NCBI GenBank assembly: GCA_010405405.1
Contig: MU004236.1
Location: 1-64,000 of the forward strand
Origin: Microthyrium microscopicum
Lineage: Eukaryota; Ascomycota; Dothideomycetes; Microthyriales; Microthyriaceae
Length of the DNA stretch: 64,000 nt
Direction of reading: 5' to 3'
A program made the position numbers and the translations under genes. The notes under the pieces are model-generated. The model made no database searches. It saw only the letters and a list, made by a program, of their open reading frames with translations, and was not told where the DNA came from. Positions 1-11,911 of the stretch are shown piece by piece; within the stretch, counting starts at the first letter, position 1; each line of letters opens with the position of its first letter.

Positions 1-95
1 TAACCCTAACCCTAACCCTAACCCTAACCCTAACCCTAACCCTAACCCTAACCCTAACCCTAACCCTAACCCTAACCCTAACCCTAACCCTAACC
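1..95. repeat. Telomere repeat tract (TAACCC)n
   Basis: Almost 16 uninterrupted copies of TAACCC run from the first base to about position 95, where the unique sequence TGCAACAATG begins. This is the C-rich strand of the TTAGGG telomere used by most filamentous fungi. The C-rich strand reads inward, so this is a true left chromosome end and all coordinates count away from the telomere. Confidence 0.98.
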
Positions 96-660
96 TGCAA
101 CAATGCTCAAACCATCCCCCACCCCCATTCTCCAATAAAACAATAATTCAAACTGCGCGCTGCGCGCGCAATCAACCCCCATCTCCATCACTAGTTTCTC
201 AAACTGCTTCTCACATGCTGCGCATTTTTTTACATGATATTCTACTAATACTAACCTGCTTCCCGTCCGTACGCTATATATATTAACTACTTGCTTCTCC
301 CTTGCACGCTACGCATTATTTTCCGCTAACAACAATCTGCTTCTTACCCGCGCGCTGCGTATCGCGAAGCTAGTTTACTACTAGTTCTTTACTGCTTAGC
401 ACTACGTATGTTACAATTCCTATTCTCTGCCTTTGCGCTCGGACGTCGCGTACGTAAATCCTACACGTTCATACTGACAAAACTGCAACTCCAGCACTGG
501 CAGCTTTGTACTCTGGACGCCGCCCGCTCTCGTGGACCCCTTAAACCCTTATACACCTGGCTATGAGCAAACTTTTCATACGAAAACCCCCGCCTAGCTC
601 TTGTGTGCCATGTGTGCCCTTGCGCCGGGTGTAATCTCACGGTTTCGCCTTGGTCTCATC
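96..660. repeat. Telomere-adjacent degenerate repeats
   Basis: No coding sequence is visible. A loosely repeated motif recurs about every 80-110 bp up to about 440: a CTGCTTCT/TTGCTTCT-like word followed by a GC-rich GCGCTGCGCA or ACGCTACGCA word and a short T-rich run (near 205, 290 and 345). The copies are diverged and the exact unit length cannot be fixed by eye. This looks like an old telomere-associated minisatellite. Confidence 0.45.
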
Positions 661-829
661 GCAATTCCGCGTGCGGCATGAACTTCATCCCGGCTCTACG
701 CGCCATTGACCCTTCCGCGCCGGCCATCTGCCTTCTCCTCCATGCTTCCACACCACGTTACGATCACCTGTCTTAATCCCACTCTGTAAGCGCATGTCCA
801 TCCTGGCCCCATGGGCGGCTTCTCTCCAC

Positions 830-1990
830 TGGGCCAACGAACTCGGAATAAGCTGCCTCAATGCGCGGGCCATCGCCGTCTTGACGGGCCTGGGTTCAAC
901 ACGGATATGGACGTGCTTGGTTAACGGGCTTCGCATCCGGATCTGAATGGAACAAGCTGCGTGGACGATGATGGGCCGGGTCTTGATTTGGCTGAAATGG
1001 GCTGTGGGTATGCACGTGGCTGAGCGGCCTGCTCGACGGGCCTCACACGCGCGCATGCGATGGGCTGTTGGTGTGGACATGGACTGCGGCGTGGAGTGCG
1101 ACGTGCCTCACGTGTAAACGTGGATGGTATGGGCTGCGGGCGGCCAGTTACTAGTATGGACATGTGTATAATCGTGCTGGGAGTATGGCAACGGGCATCC
1201 TGTGCTATTCGGACCCATCACGGTGCTAACAAACTAGCTTCTGCGGGTTTAATGTGTCTTCTTTCTTTATATTTGGCCTTTTGTATGTCGACACCATGGA
1301 AGTAGTTACAGCAGCCGGCGGTATATGGTGGCCCATGGAAATTCTCTCTTGTCTCCCGTTCTTTCTTGCTGAACAACTCTGCTTTCTCCCTTTCTTGCTT
1401 TCCCGCATGGTGGATGGGATGTCGTGTTACTTGAAGCTCACTCATGCGCATGAATTACCCCCTTGGGCGTCTTTGGCTCCTTCGCAACGTCTTCCACCGC
1501 ACCGACGCCGTCAATACCAAGTCAAAACCGAAAGCCGGTCCACCAAAACGGGCATGCCCCGCCAATGAGTACAAAAACGGCGGCTTCCCTCGCCTGCCCC
1601 AGTGAACTTGATTTTCTCTGCGGACCATCAAATCACTGATGCGCCCAGCGTTGATGTGGTGACGGGCTTTGCGTCTGGACGGGCTTTGCGGTTGGCCGTG
1701 AACGGGGACCAGAATGGGGATTGAAACATACTGTGGGTCATGTCTTGAAATGGAGCGGGCTGCGGCTCACCAACTTCGACGGGAACGGGATGTGGGTATC
1801 AACGTGGATTCGATGGGAACGGGCTGTGGGTATCAACGTGGAGTGACATGAGCCTTGCGTATAGCAGTGGGCCGGGACGGCCCTTGATCGGTATGGTCGT
1901 GGGCGAAGCCGGGCTACGGATATGAACTTGCAAGATGTGTTTGTTGCGGGTTTGTACCTTAGCGAATCATCGTAGTCAAAGTATAGCAAC
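830..1990. repeat. Degenerate GGGCTGYGG minisatellite-like region
   Basis: The words GGGCTGTGGGTAT, GGGCTGCGG, ACGGGCTTTGCG and ACGTGGA recur many times (near 1000, 1061, 1130, 1669, 1682, 1755 and 1815). The clearest pair is two adjacent copies of a 34-bp unit starting near 1781 and 1815, both reading GGGAACGGG then TGTGGGTATCAACGTGGA. Short open frames here on both strands are low in information and look incidental. I interpret the stretch as diverged subtelomeric repeats with no gene. Confidence 0.5.
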
Positions 1991-2737
1991 GGGCTCCATC
2001 TGTTGTTGACAAGCCATACTGCTCTCCGATCTTATAAGCCCTCAATGATCTCTGCCTCCATAACGTTCAGTAGAACCATCAAGCCGTCGTAACCATCGTA
2101 TGGATCTGATAACAGATACTCGCTGTATATGCCAGCCTCATAAATATTGCTTTCCTTCCATCTCGGACGAGTTGTTTCTTGCTCAACTACAAGCCCAACT
2201 CCTATCGTTTTCCTTCTGCTTCTCTCTATCTACTTCGCCTAAATGCGCACCAAAGTACTCGTGCCGTGAATGACTTGTCAAAGACAACTCCGCTCCGAAA
2301 TCCACTATGCAAGACTTCCAATACGAGTGCTCGAAGCTCGGGGACCGACTCTTTTATCTCTCATCGCTAGCCTGGTACATAGAGGTGCGGATGGTTGCGC
2401 AGTGCTCGGTGGGACGCGCGCTGCTAATCGGTATCAACGGCTCGTTGGCGGAAAATATGACGACCTGGGTAACGCGAGCCTAGTAGTGAGTGAATGCCTT
2501 GCTTACAGTGGCTATGACTGCCACTCTTGTACCTGAGCAGCGACGGGAATAGTGAAGAACCTGTGGTGAAGTGCAGTCTCAAGTCGTGTGTCAAGACTCA
2601 AAATAGTCGCGTGTCAAAATCATACATGGCGGGAAGCGCGCGGCTCCCAACCAACGCGCTTTGAATCTTACCTCTTTCTCTTTCCTGTTGCCAGAATATA
2701 TTCCACCAGAACGTTTTCTGACTAGCCCTGATACCTA
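1991..2737. other. Subtelomeric spacer without a recognisable gene
   Basis: Between the degenerate repeats and the transposon I see no gene with a plausible start, family motif or splice pattern. Short open frames at 2179-2370 and 2270-2536 overlap in two frames and show no family signature. Confidence 0.5.
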
Positions 2738-2819
2738 CCCATCCCTAAGACTAGACATCCCCGCCAAGGGATGCCCGCCAGCTTACCCACTAGCCAGTTC
2801 ACCCGCCAGAATGCTAAGA
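2738..2819 (+). repeat. Left terminal inverted repeat of transposon
   Basis: Starts CCCATCCCTAAGACTAGAC directly after the TA and ends AGAATGCTAAGA. It pairs with 4627-4708 along its full 82 bp with nine transition differences and no gaps. Confidence 0.9.
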
Positions 2820-2829
2820 GAAACGTAGG

Positions 2830-4620
2830 TACTCAAATTTCTACTACTATACTACTAAAAGTAAAGTATTTATATTTTTAATTAAATATATTGCTTAAAA
2901 TACTTATTAGGTACAATTAGATCTTTAAAATCTTCATCTTATAATAGTATTAGTATTATAGGATCCTTAACTTTAATCTATCCTTTAGTAGCCTTCTTTT
3001 TAGCTTCCCTTGCTTCTTAATAACATTAAGCAAGATCCTCTTTATCTTATTTCTTTATAACTACTTCTTAAAGAAATCTAACTAGTATAATATAAGGCTT
3101 ACTAATGAGCCTATTTACAGACCTCTTAAATTGCTTTATCTTAGCCTTTTTAGTATAAGCTACTATTATATCTTTAATCTACTTCCTTAGAATTTAATAT
3201 TAAGTAAAGATAATATTTAACGCTTTTATATACTTCTAAAAAGCTTTAAAAGGCTTATAGATTTATATAGTTATTCTTTATTAAATTAAATTAACTTCTT
3301 ACTTTATTCTTAGTATTAAAAGTATCTTAAAGTAGGCTTTATTAAGCTCTAGCTATTCTTCCTCTTTAGATATCTATTCTTCTATCAAATTATCTAGAAC
3401 TATAGATAGATTAAAAGGCTAAATTCTAGACTCTTTCTAGCCCTTTTTAATTATTCCTAACTTTATTATTTTATAGTAGATCTCTATAATCTAATCTAAA
3501 AAGTTAACTTTAGTAATACTAGAGACTCTAAGCCTTACTAAATTACTAATAGCCTTTTTATACTAGTACTTATAAGGCTAAAACACTAAGACGTCTAGAG
3601 GTTATAGAATCTATAAAGTATAAGGTAATAAGAAGAAGAGAATTATCTTATTATTAAGGTAAAAAGAGAGGAAATTCTTCGTAGTTTAACTCTTATAGCT
3701 ATTAAGAATTAAGAGCCTAAATTTACTCTTTTAAAACGTCTTTATAGCTTCGTTAAAGTACTTTATCTAACTAAGAAGGATCTTATTATTTATATAAGCT
3801 AATTCTAAAGTATTAAGATACTAATTGTTAGGTAGGAATATTAAATAAATCTAATCTTCTTATACTTTACTAGATTTTAATTATAGGATAACTTATAAAG
3901 GAATATAATTACTAGTAGTACTTATATACTCTACTATAGTAATAAGTTCTTAATTTAATTCCTTTAGAGCCGTAATCTATTACCTCTTTTTACCTAAAGT
4001 TATAGGAATAACGATACTCTCTTTACTACTAATTCTAATACAGAATCCTCCTTTATTAATATTCTAAAAATCTTTAGCCTAAATTCTAAGTCTCTAAAGC
4101 TTTCCTTCTAATTTATTATACTAATCTTTTATATCTTTTAGGTCTTTAGCTACTACTCGTTTAAGATCCTTTAGATTATTAGTTTAGAAGGATAATTTAA
4201 CGTAGAATTACTTTATAAAGCGGCGCGACTAGTAATCTCTAAGCAATAGAAGTTTAAAATCTAGCAAATTATTTAGATAGTCTTTAAGTAACTTATAGGC
4301 GGCTATTTTAATCGTAAGAATATTCCTATTAATGCCTAGCTTATAGAGATCCTTTATAAACAAAATAATTGCTTATTCTTCGTATTATTAAAGACATATA
4401 TTAGCTCTACGTCGTTTACTTCTTGTTTTTACCTCTTAAAGGCAATCGTTAAAGGTCCGCGGATTTATACTATATACATACGTACATTCTAATTTAGACT
4501 TCTAACCACTACGTTTCTACGCGGATAAGGCTTTAAGCATAATAATAAGACGTAAATTAAAACAATAATATAATAAGGAACACGTAGGGAGATAGGATTA
4601 AGAAGATATATTTATTTTAG
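2830..4620 (-). pseudogene. Transposase remnant (DDE/CENP-B-HTH type) destroyed by RIP
   Basis: No long frame survives on either strand. Reading the minus strand near 4330-4200 gives stretches such as AAYKLLKDY followed by a stop and then SRRFIK. This resembles the conserved helix-turn-helix region of Fot1/pogo transposases, where W-x-x-RF-[IL]-K-R is typical. The stop near 4230 (TAG) falls where a tryptophan is expected, as a C-to-T (G-to-A) change in TGG would give. The orientation therefore puts the transposase N-terminus near the right end. The family call rests on this short motif plus TIR, TA and element length. Confidence 0.6.
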
Positions 4621-4626
4621 GCTAAT

Positions 4627-4708
4627 TCTTAGCATTCTAGCGAGTGAACTAGCTAGCAGATAAGCTGGCGGGCATCCCCTGGCAGGGATGTCTAGTCTTA
4701 GGAATGGG
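4627..4708 (-). repeat. Right terminal inverted repeat of transposon
   Basis: Reverse complement starts CCCATTCCTAAGACTAGAC and matches the left end without gaps. The TA at 4709-4710 completes the presumed target-site duplication. Confidence 0.9.
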
Positions 4709-4710
4709 TA

Positions 4711-7700
4711 GCCCTAAGAATCATCCGACTACATTCTCCCATACGCTCTGGCTTTGCATTTGCCTCTTTGGCTTGTCAACTAACAATATTGACTCTGGCA
4801 CATGTCATAAGACAGTAGAGTATCTAGCTCAGAAAAGGCTTTGCTTAACGTGCATACTGTGAGCCGTGGATGAAAAATCTGGAATATGATCAGCTTCGCT
4901 TCGGCCAGATCAAATTGAGCACTGGTTGGAAGGGCGTCAAGGGGCGACTAAGCTGATACGTTGACCATGACCATGTATCTGTAGTCACGATGTCCTTATT
5001 CGATCTTTGGCTATCTAAAGCAGTCGATTTTCAAGAGATCAGGAAGCGCGAGGTGGTGCGGTCTTGTAATTTTGTCAACTACGAGCATGCCCGGTCGGAA
5101 TACTTCAGGGTAATCTATATGATCGTTGTTCTTGACCCAGCCCGGTCGTTTCTATGAACTTGAAAAGTACGACAGTCATCGATCCTGCCGCGGTGTCTTT
5201 GGCAACCAGATATCATGTACCAGAATCTCGCAGTATACAACTCGGTCGACTTTGCTTCATCCTCTTCGGTCGCCACACCACCGGAAAGAGCCAAGCATCT
5301 CGATCCTACTGAGACCTTGTGCGCAGCCGAAATATCCACATACACGAGGTCAATATCTTCACTATCGATGGTCTGGAGTTCGAGGCTTTTGGAAAGTGCA
5401 GGTTGATCTTTTTGTTCTACTTAGTTGCAACCGGGTCAACGGAGCTCCACCGTTCAGGCGTGGCAGGCGCAGGAGTGCCGGGCCTGATATGGGCTACGAT
5501 GCTCAGGCAATCGCATTGCGTTCCACCAGACATAGCAACATTGTGATAGATTGACTCTTCAGTCGCCCCAGGACGATTCACTACACAGGCAGCTTATACC
5601 CAGACATATCCAGGAACCCTTTAAAGACATTCGGCAGAGCTCTGACGGCAGCAGCTCTCAAGCGACAACTAACGATAGAGCCGAAGAAAAGCTAGGAGAA
5701 AATAAAGCTGCACAAAAGAGCGTGCTTCAGCGGACGAACAAACTGTCACCTCTTACTAACGTTTCTCTAAGTCGGTCAGCGGTTATGTCTTCATATCCTG
5801 GTGAAGAGTACTCGTATATTGTGGAACAACATCACATGGCTGGTGTTCGGCACTGAGACGCTCGATAGGAATGATCTTGTTTTCATCGGGGCAGGTAAGT
5901 ATACAGAAGCAAGATGGGTGTTTGGCTGCGAGCAAAGCCCAACAACCGGCATCCGCAGGACTTTTTTGTGTTTTCTGAGCCCGACTGCAGCAGCGTCTGA
6001 TCGATAGTTACTGCCAAAGCCCATCAGTGTATGTCAGGCCATTCTACCACCAATGCCAAGCGCGCAGCAGTGTAAGCGAAGCTTAGCAAGGCAGCTTGGC
6101 AACAGAACAATGTGATACCATATTACCATCAAAGCTACAACAAGAAGCAAGCGCAGTAGTTTTAGCGTAATGAATGCTAAGTCTGCGAGTAACGACTTAG
6201 ATCGGAGATAGCGTCTGAGCGATGTTTAACGGAGAGGTACACCACGCCCTTTGTGTGTGAGAAACAACGAGCCATAATTTCCAGCGGCCAACTCGAGGTC
6301 CAGAGGTTTATGGGAAGAGGCCAAGCAATACAGATATTACTGCGAAGAGATGTTGATGTGTTCCTTTGAAGGTCACTAAACTCAAAGCCGAGCTAGCTTA
6401 GAGTCGTTCCAAGGGCAGTAAAGAGTACCGCGTATTCGATGCAGGAAGTGGGACGAATCTACGATTACGGTAAAGAATGAGGACGGAGAGACTGGTTGCA
6501 GCACGCATAAGGTGGGTGTAATCAAAAAGTCTTTTCAGTGTGAGACCATACAATGCTAATTACAGGCGATGGCAGCCATAACACCCGATCAGAGCCATCA
6601 AGTGCGCTGGGTACCATCGCACCCGATCAGAGACATTAAGTGCGCTGGAAGCCATAGCACTTGATCAGAAATACCAAACGTGAGATAACAAGAGCCTTTG
6701 TGCTATAATGCGGACCACTTGACTCTACATAGCATGCGTAATTGAACAATATAACTGACACTACCGGCATAGTATTGACCTAGTTACGCACTAGCATTAT
6801 CAGATTTGCGCACCATCAATGGGCATATACATAGCGAGGCCCTTATGTGTTGATTTCATAGGTACCTTACAGATCGGAATGGGCGGCTTGGATGGAGAAA
6901 AGTGCCCGCCAAGTCGCGAGGCTTGGGATAGATCTTCATACCTATTGGAGATGTATTTACTTTGCCTGAAGATGTGTCTTAGTCATTGAACTTACGTAAC
7001 TTAGGGATCTAATAGCTGTAAAAAATGCTGCGTATCTGCGCTGGGATTCGTGGTCTCTCCGTGGATGCACTGAAGTTCAAGGTCTATTAGAACTCTAAGC
7101 CCCGGTGATAAAGATGTGCCAGGATAGATCAGATTCACCTCGGGAATGAATGGCTAGGTTGCAAATGGTGCCTGGCACGACATTGCGGCATGTTTCTGAA
7201 GCCGGTGATACCTCTTCGAAGCAAGTCTGGGCTGTCATCGATAGATCTCAAAACCTCCACTTCAGCAACAAAGTTTGAGCATATTGCATATTTTCAAGTC
7301 CAACTGATTACTTTCGATATGCCTGGAAGAAAATTGCTGATGTGGGTGTCGTCATGTGGTGCAGTGTCGACGGCTCATGCTGGTCTTTTGACATCACTCT
7401 AGACATCCAGCCCAAAAGACGTTTTGTTCGCAGTTCCTGCTAGATCACAAAGATACAATACTCTATTCTTATGCATTGGACTCATCGGGAACTGCAAAGC
7501 ATTGCTTTAAAAATATCCAGAACATAATGGCTGTACCCGAAGGAGGTGAGGGAACAAGAAATGTAATGCTTACAGGACTCTGGGTAAGAATAACCTAACA
7601 ATACCAATCACTATCTTATCATTCATTTCTCCTTGTCACGATTTCAAGTTGCTCCATTACTGTATTTGCGCTAAAAGATTTATGTAAAGAGCGAGAACTT

Positions 7701-9371
7701 CCTAAGGTACCAATGACTTGATAAGTATAAAACACGCTTTCACGAAGTTTGTGGTAGCAATCCCTTCAATGTGGTGCTCTTGAAGATCAAATACCTGCAG
7801 CATGCTTCCACCTTATTCACCTGTTCCATTCCTCCTCTTGAAGGGCTTTCATTGCCCATATCCAAAAGGTGAGGTCCGTTTCATCAAACCGAGAAGCGGT
7901 GAGAAGGCGCCGGCGGCTACGGCCCACAAGCCCGCGATAACGACGGCTCCGATCCTCGCTTTCGTAACCCTAGAGAAACAGACAAAGAGCGAGCCGAGAG
8001 CGCGCAATTATAACGCTTCAGTCGTTCTGGTATCGCCATTATGGTTGTCGCTGCGGATGAAGTTAGCCGTGGGGGCTCTTTACCATTGTCCTGCGGCTGG
8101 AGTTCAGACGGTCAAGAGCAAACTGCGAGAAGCCAATGCTCTACACGAGGCGGATAATGGAGGGCCCAAAAGAAAGATGCGAACATTCGCTAAGGAAAGT
8201 ACGTATTGACATTGAGAGCTACATATAAACCCCCGAAAGGTGCAGTCTCTCGGCGGTGCCCGGGTTCGGTACAACCTATCATTGTACAACGAAGCTCGCT
8301 TAGCCAAGATCATTTAGTATTCAGGCACAAACGGATGCTCCGAGTCCAAGGATACAAGCTTGCGAGGCTCGTATGCATTTGGATGGATTGGAGCTATGAG
8401 GCACTGGCAATCTGTCTTGGACTGGATGACAATCCAAGATGTGAGAGGGGGGAAAGGGACTTCTTTCGCCCATTGCGGACAACAGGTAAATATCGAATTG
8501 GCATAAGATGGCCCACTAATAGCAACTGCGAGAGATATTGCCTAGTTGGTCAGTTGTTAATATCGACTACTTCATAAAGTGCAGTAATGATGTCTTGGAA
8601 CACATCGCTAACCCAGCCGCTCTACCGCATCATCACGAATAGTACACCTCCACACATGTGGTATTTCCAGGTGCTTCAGAAGCGCTCAACACCGCAACCA
8701 TAAATATGAAGCTCTGAAGATTTGGAGCGTATTTATAGGCTAACATATTGTCAGACCATAACAGGTCGGACCGCAACGGGCCAGGCGTGGATAGTACGTC
8801 GGGAAAAGGGGCGAGATGACTTAGAGGATCAAGAGAGGTGATGCAGAGTCGCATGTGAAGAAGGTCGTTGACAACCTCATCGAAGACTATCTACCGGGGA
8901 TAAGCCATCAAGCAGCAAGAGAAACGCACATGGAAACCACGTAGTCACTGTTGAGTTTCTGACTGGTGCAGTAGACACATTTGCTAAGACTAACTTTGCG
9001 GGACTCCTCTTGTCGCCGAGTCCCACAGGATACTCAGACTATGGACCTGACTGCCAATGCCGAGCCGCAAACGCCCAACACGAGCAATAAGAATGGCAGA
9101 TGGCGCCGGCAGGACTCCCACTCTCCCGAACCATCGCTTGTGTCTACCGCGCGCGGCGCCACCATCAAGCGGGCTCGTCGCCAGCAAATCCGGCTCCGGG
9201 GCGTTAGCAAAGCCGACTCCATGGAGTCAGCAAAGCCGGCTCCAGAGCGTGGGCAAATATCCGAGTCCCAAGAAGTTCCCAGCCCCAGAAATTTCCGAGC
9301 CCCAAGAAATGGCGAAGGCGAGTCGGAATTGGATGGCCTGCTGGGTGTCAGCGGTGGTGGCTTTGATCCTG
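4711..9371. other. Gene-free subtelomeric stretch with short unassigned frames
   Basis: Apart from the tandem repeat at 6571-6682 I see no gene I can support in this 4.7 kb. Frames at 5126-5554, 5551-5856, 7802-8209 and 8206-8577 are short and carry no recognised motif; 8206-8577 does not begin with ATG. The frames at 5.1-5.9 kb run one into the next with shifts, so an old unrecognisable gene relic is possible there. Confidence 0.5.
6571..6682. repeat. 38-bp tandem repeat, about three copies
   Basis: The word CACYYGATCAGA recurs at 6582, 6620 and 6658, an exact 38-bp period. Two units end in AAGTGCGCTGG, and the third is diverged after GATCAGAAATACC. The first unit begins GCGATGGCAGCCATAACAC. 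That is close to the arm of the fold-back element at 38.5 kb (GCGATGGCTGCCATAACAC), suggesting the tandem array grew from a fragment of that mobile family. Confidence 0.75.
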
Positions 9372-10317
9372 CTATCCAAACGGCTCGAGCGCATCTCTAA
9401 TGCGGCTCAGAGCGGTCTGAAGATTGAAGACCATATCGGAGGCTGCTGGACCACGGTGCTTCCAAAGCCAGCCCTCCATGCGCTTCCAAACAGTCACCGA
9501 ATTGTTGTAGTCTTCTTGGCAGTTAGCAAGCTCCAAGCAGGCGACCCGGTACGCTTCGCTGGTCAACAGTCACGTTAACTTGCAATCCAGGGGGCCAGCC
9601 TATGACTCCTGGCGGATTGTCTAGGAAAGGACCTTGTAAAGATTGCAACGATCTGAAAGTGCTTGGCGCCCCAACTCATCTGGATCAAGTCGCAGCCAAG
9701 TACTGGAGACCAGGATGTTAGTCGATTTGTCCAGCATATACCGCAGATAAGGGTCACAGCGAATGCTTCTTATCTATTCTGTGCATTAGAGTATGCGTAC
9801 TCACCCGCGCATCCTTAACTCCCCGGCGGTTCGATAAAGCCACGACACTATGCTGTCTTCAACTGAGGACAACAACACGAGAGTCTTGAAGGGCTGCGGC
9901 GCTGCCCCCACGCGCATATGCAAAGCTCTTCCGTTGAGGGCATCAACAACTGTCGTCCTGCGCACGCCGATCCGTCTTTCACGTTGTTCTGGACATAAAG
10001 CAACATCTCGCCCGGCTTCAAGGTTCTGCTATCCAAGGCTCGCATGATTCCTGGCCAGTATGAGCCCACCCTCGAGCACACTCTCTGGAGACGGAGACTT
10101 GCCTTTGGTCATGTTCTGGGATCGGCGCAGTTCTTTCGCGAAGAAGGGGTTGGCGTGCGCGGCGTAGCGGTGGATTATGGTACGGACCGGTTGGAGGGCG
10201 CGGTGTAGCAGTTGAAGGCGCAGTGTGGCGATGGAACTGCGCGTCATAGTGATGGGATTTCACGATATAGCAGGCGGACGAGGGAGGAGCCATAGAGCTA
10301 AAACCCGAGTCTTGCAA
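9372..10317 (-). pseudogene. Unidentified gene relic
   Basis: Several minus-strand stretches read like genuine protein but are separated by stops and frame changes. One lies at 10247-10029 (contains LQPVRTIIHRYAAHANPFF and ARNHASLG). It continues in the same frame past a TAG to about 9850 (contains RTTVVDALNGRALHMR). Two more lie at about 9757-9620 (contains YLRYMLDKSTNILVSSTWLR) and 9566-9372 (contains RVACLELANCQEDYNNS). No family is recognised. A spliced gene cannot be excluded, but I could not join the pieces with good splice signals, so a decayed gene is more likely. Confidence 0.35.
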
Positions 10318-11216
10318 GTTGCGCGTGAGTGGATGATGAAGTGTATCTGGTCATGGCCACGCATATTGGTCATGTCGTTCGTTATTGTAAGTCAAGAGTT
10401 TGGCAGAGACAGGACGCCATGAGTGAGGAGAAAGTGTTTCGCGGAGAGACGGGATATAGGGAGCGAGAGTTCGATATTGTCATTGCGTTCCAGGCCAAGT
10501 ATATGAGCAGCTTATCTGGTATGCGGATGGGACTAGACCTGAGCAGGAGGCAAGTCTATGGTGTGACTTTAGCACTACTGATGCTCCAGGGCAGGGCCTT
10601 AAGAGGTATTTTTCAGAAGATTAGCAAAATGAGAGCCGGGCGGAGGACGTCTGTCAAACTGGGGTTCTGGAAGCATATTAAGAGCTGGGAGGAGGAAAAA
10701 TACTTGACAATGAAACTGAAGTTGAAGACCAAGATGGAGTTGGGAAGACCAGAATATTGATTGGGTATCCAAGCGCGCTGCACAGGCCATCATGCAAGTC
10801 ATGATTTGCCGCGTTGTTTGTTTAAGCGCAATCGATCCAATGTTCTCAGGGGTAATAATTGACAACATCCTACTACTTCAACTTGTCATTTTAAATGCTG
10901 TCCTCCAAATCAGCTTATTCGGCGAGACGAAAATGGGGCCCTCTGACAGAGCTCGCTCAATCTAGGTAGTGGCTTGTTGAAATGGAACACAAACAGCAAT
11001 TATCGGTTCATTTCCCACTACTTTATTCTGCTTACGGCGAGATGTATGCTCTTCCGAATGCCAAATGGGCAGCTTCAAAAATGAGTAAGCACCTCTGTAT
11101 CTCGACTCGCTCGTCCCAGTCGCCCTTCCGGGTTCGCCTTTGTTCACACATTTTCTTGCCTCCTTTGCCTCTCGTATCAGTTCTTGCTCTCTGTATATGG
11201 TTAGCTCCTCATTAGC

Positions 11217-11661
11217 TCAATAGACAACTACATAATGTTCACGAAGCTCGCTGTATATCTCCCATGCTATTGGTGCACTAGGTGGATTCTGATCACACGG
11301 CAATTCCAAGTTCTCGTCGATGAAGTGCTTGAGCTTTTGGAGGAATGTGATCATTCTGGCGCTTGGGACCATATACGGCTGAGAAGGGGTGACTAACTCG
11401 CCAAGTGGTTTGCGATTTTGCTCGGTTGTCAGGCGATGCTGAAGTAGCTGGATGTTTTGGCTTGACATGGCGGAAGGTTAGTATGATTTCGCCGGTATAT
11501 CCTGCCGTTCTGCTCGATATGGTGAATGTGAGGTTGACTTGATATGGGCGTCGCTGTTGTTCAAAATGAATGTTTACGGGTAGGGATTCGAGGTTTTGGG
11601 GATGTGGTCTGAGGGAGAACACGCATAGGACACGAATTCCACTGTGGCTTCGAGCATGCAA
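11217..11661 (-). pseudogene. Unidentified small gene or relic
   Basis: Two overlapping minus-strand frames both look protein-like. The upstream one (11661-11500) contains VFSLRPHPQNLESLPVNIHF and the downstream one (11468-11217) contains MITFLQKLKHFIDENLELP. The protein-like signal switches frame near 11470-11500, which fits a frameshift or an unrecognised intron. No family is recognised. It lies in the relic-rich subtelomeric zone, so decay is the simpler reading. Confidence 0.3.
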
Positions 11662-11911
11662 TTACAGCTTCTATGGATTGCCCCTTCGTTTAAGTACAAA
11701 TTGTATGTGATGGATTCGATAACTGCTTATCTCACCAGCTAATTTTGCCTCAGTAACCTTATCTATCATTCCTTCGCCACACTTTTCCTCTCCCCCCATT
11801 GACTATCCCCTGGCTTCACTGAGATGTACCTGCGATTGTCTCTTGACTGAACTAGCAATGCCCATCAAGGATCCCGCAGAAGTTCCACTAATCCAGGCTT
11901 GCATCTCTAAA

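Larger units (their letters stand above)
2738..4708. mobile_element. RIP-degraded Fot1/pogo-like DNA transposon
   Basis: A 1,971-bp element is bounded by 82-bp terminal inverted repeats (2738-2819 and 4627-4708) and flanked on both sides by TA (2736-2737, 4709-4710), the target duplication of the Tc1/mariner/pogo superfamily. The length matches fungal Fot1/Pot2-type elements (about 1.9 kb). The two ends differ at nine positions and all nine are transitions (seven C/T, two A/G), as RIP would produce. The interior is extremely AT-rich and dominated by TA-rich words, in sharp contrast with both flanks. No intact transposase remains, so this copy cannot be autonomous. Confidence 0.88.

Noticed and set aside
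685-1568. Several overlapping open frames on both strands (60-131 codons)
   Set aside because: They lie in degenerate GC-rich subtelomeric repeats, overlap in several frames and show no motif.
5126-5856. Run of plus-strand frames that might form a gene
   Set aside because: No recognisable domain, no convincing splice junctions and competing minus-strand frames; left as unassigned sequence.
7802-8577. Two adjacent plus-strand frames (135 and 123 codons)
   Set aside because: The second has no ATG at its start, and neither has a motif or typical composition.
10329-10760. 143-codon plus-strand frame next to the minus-strand relic
   Set aside because: Arg/Lys/Met-rich translation without a motif; more likely a shadow or part of decayed sequence.
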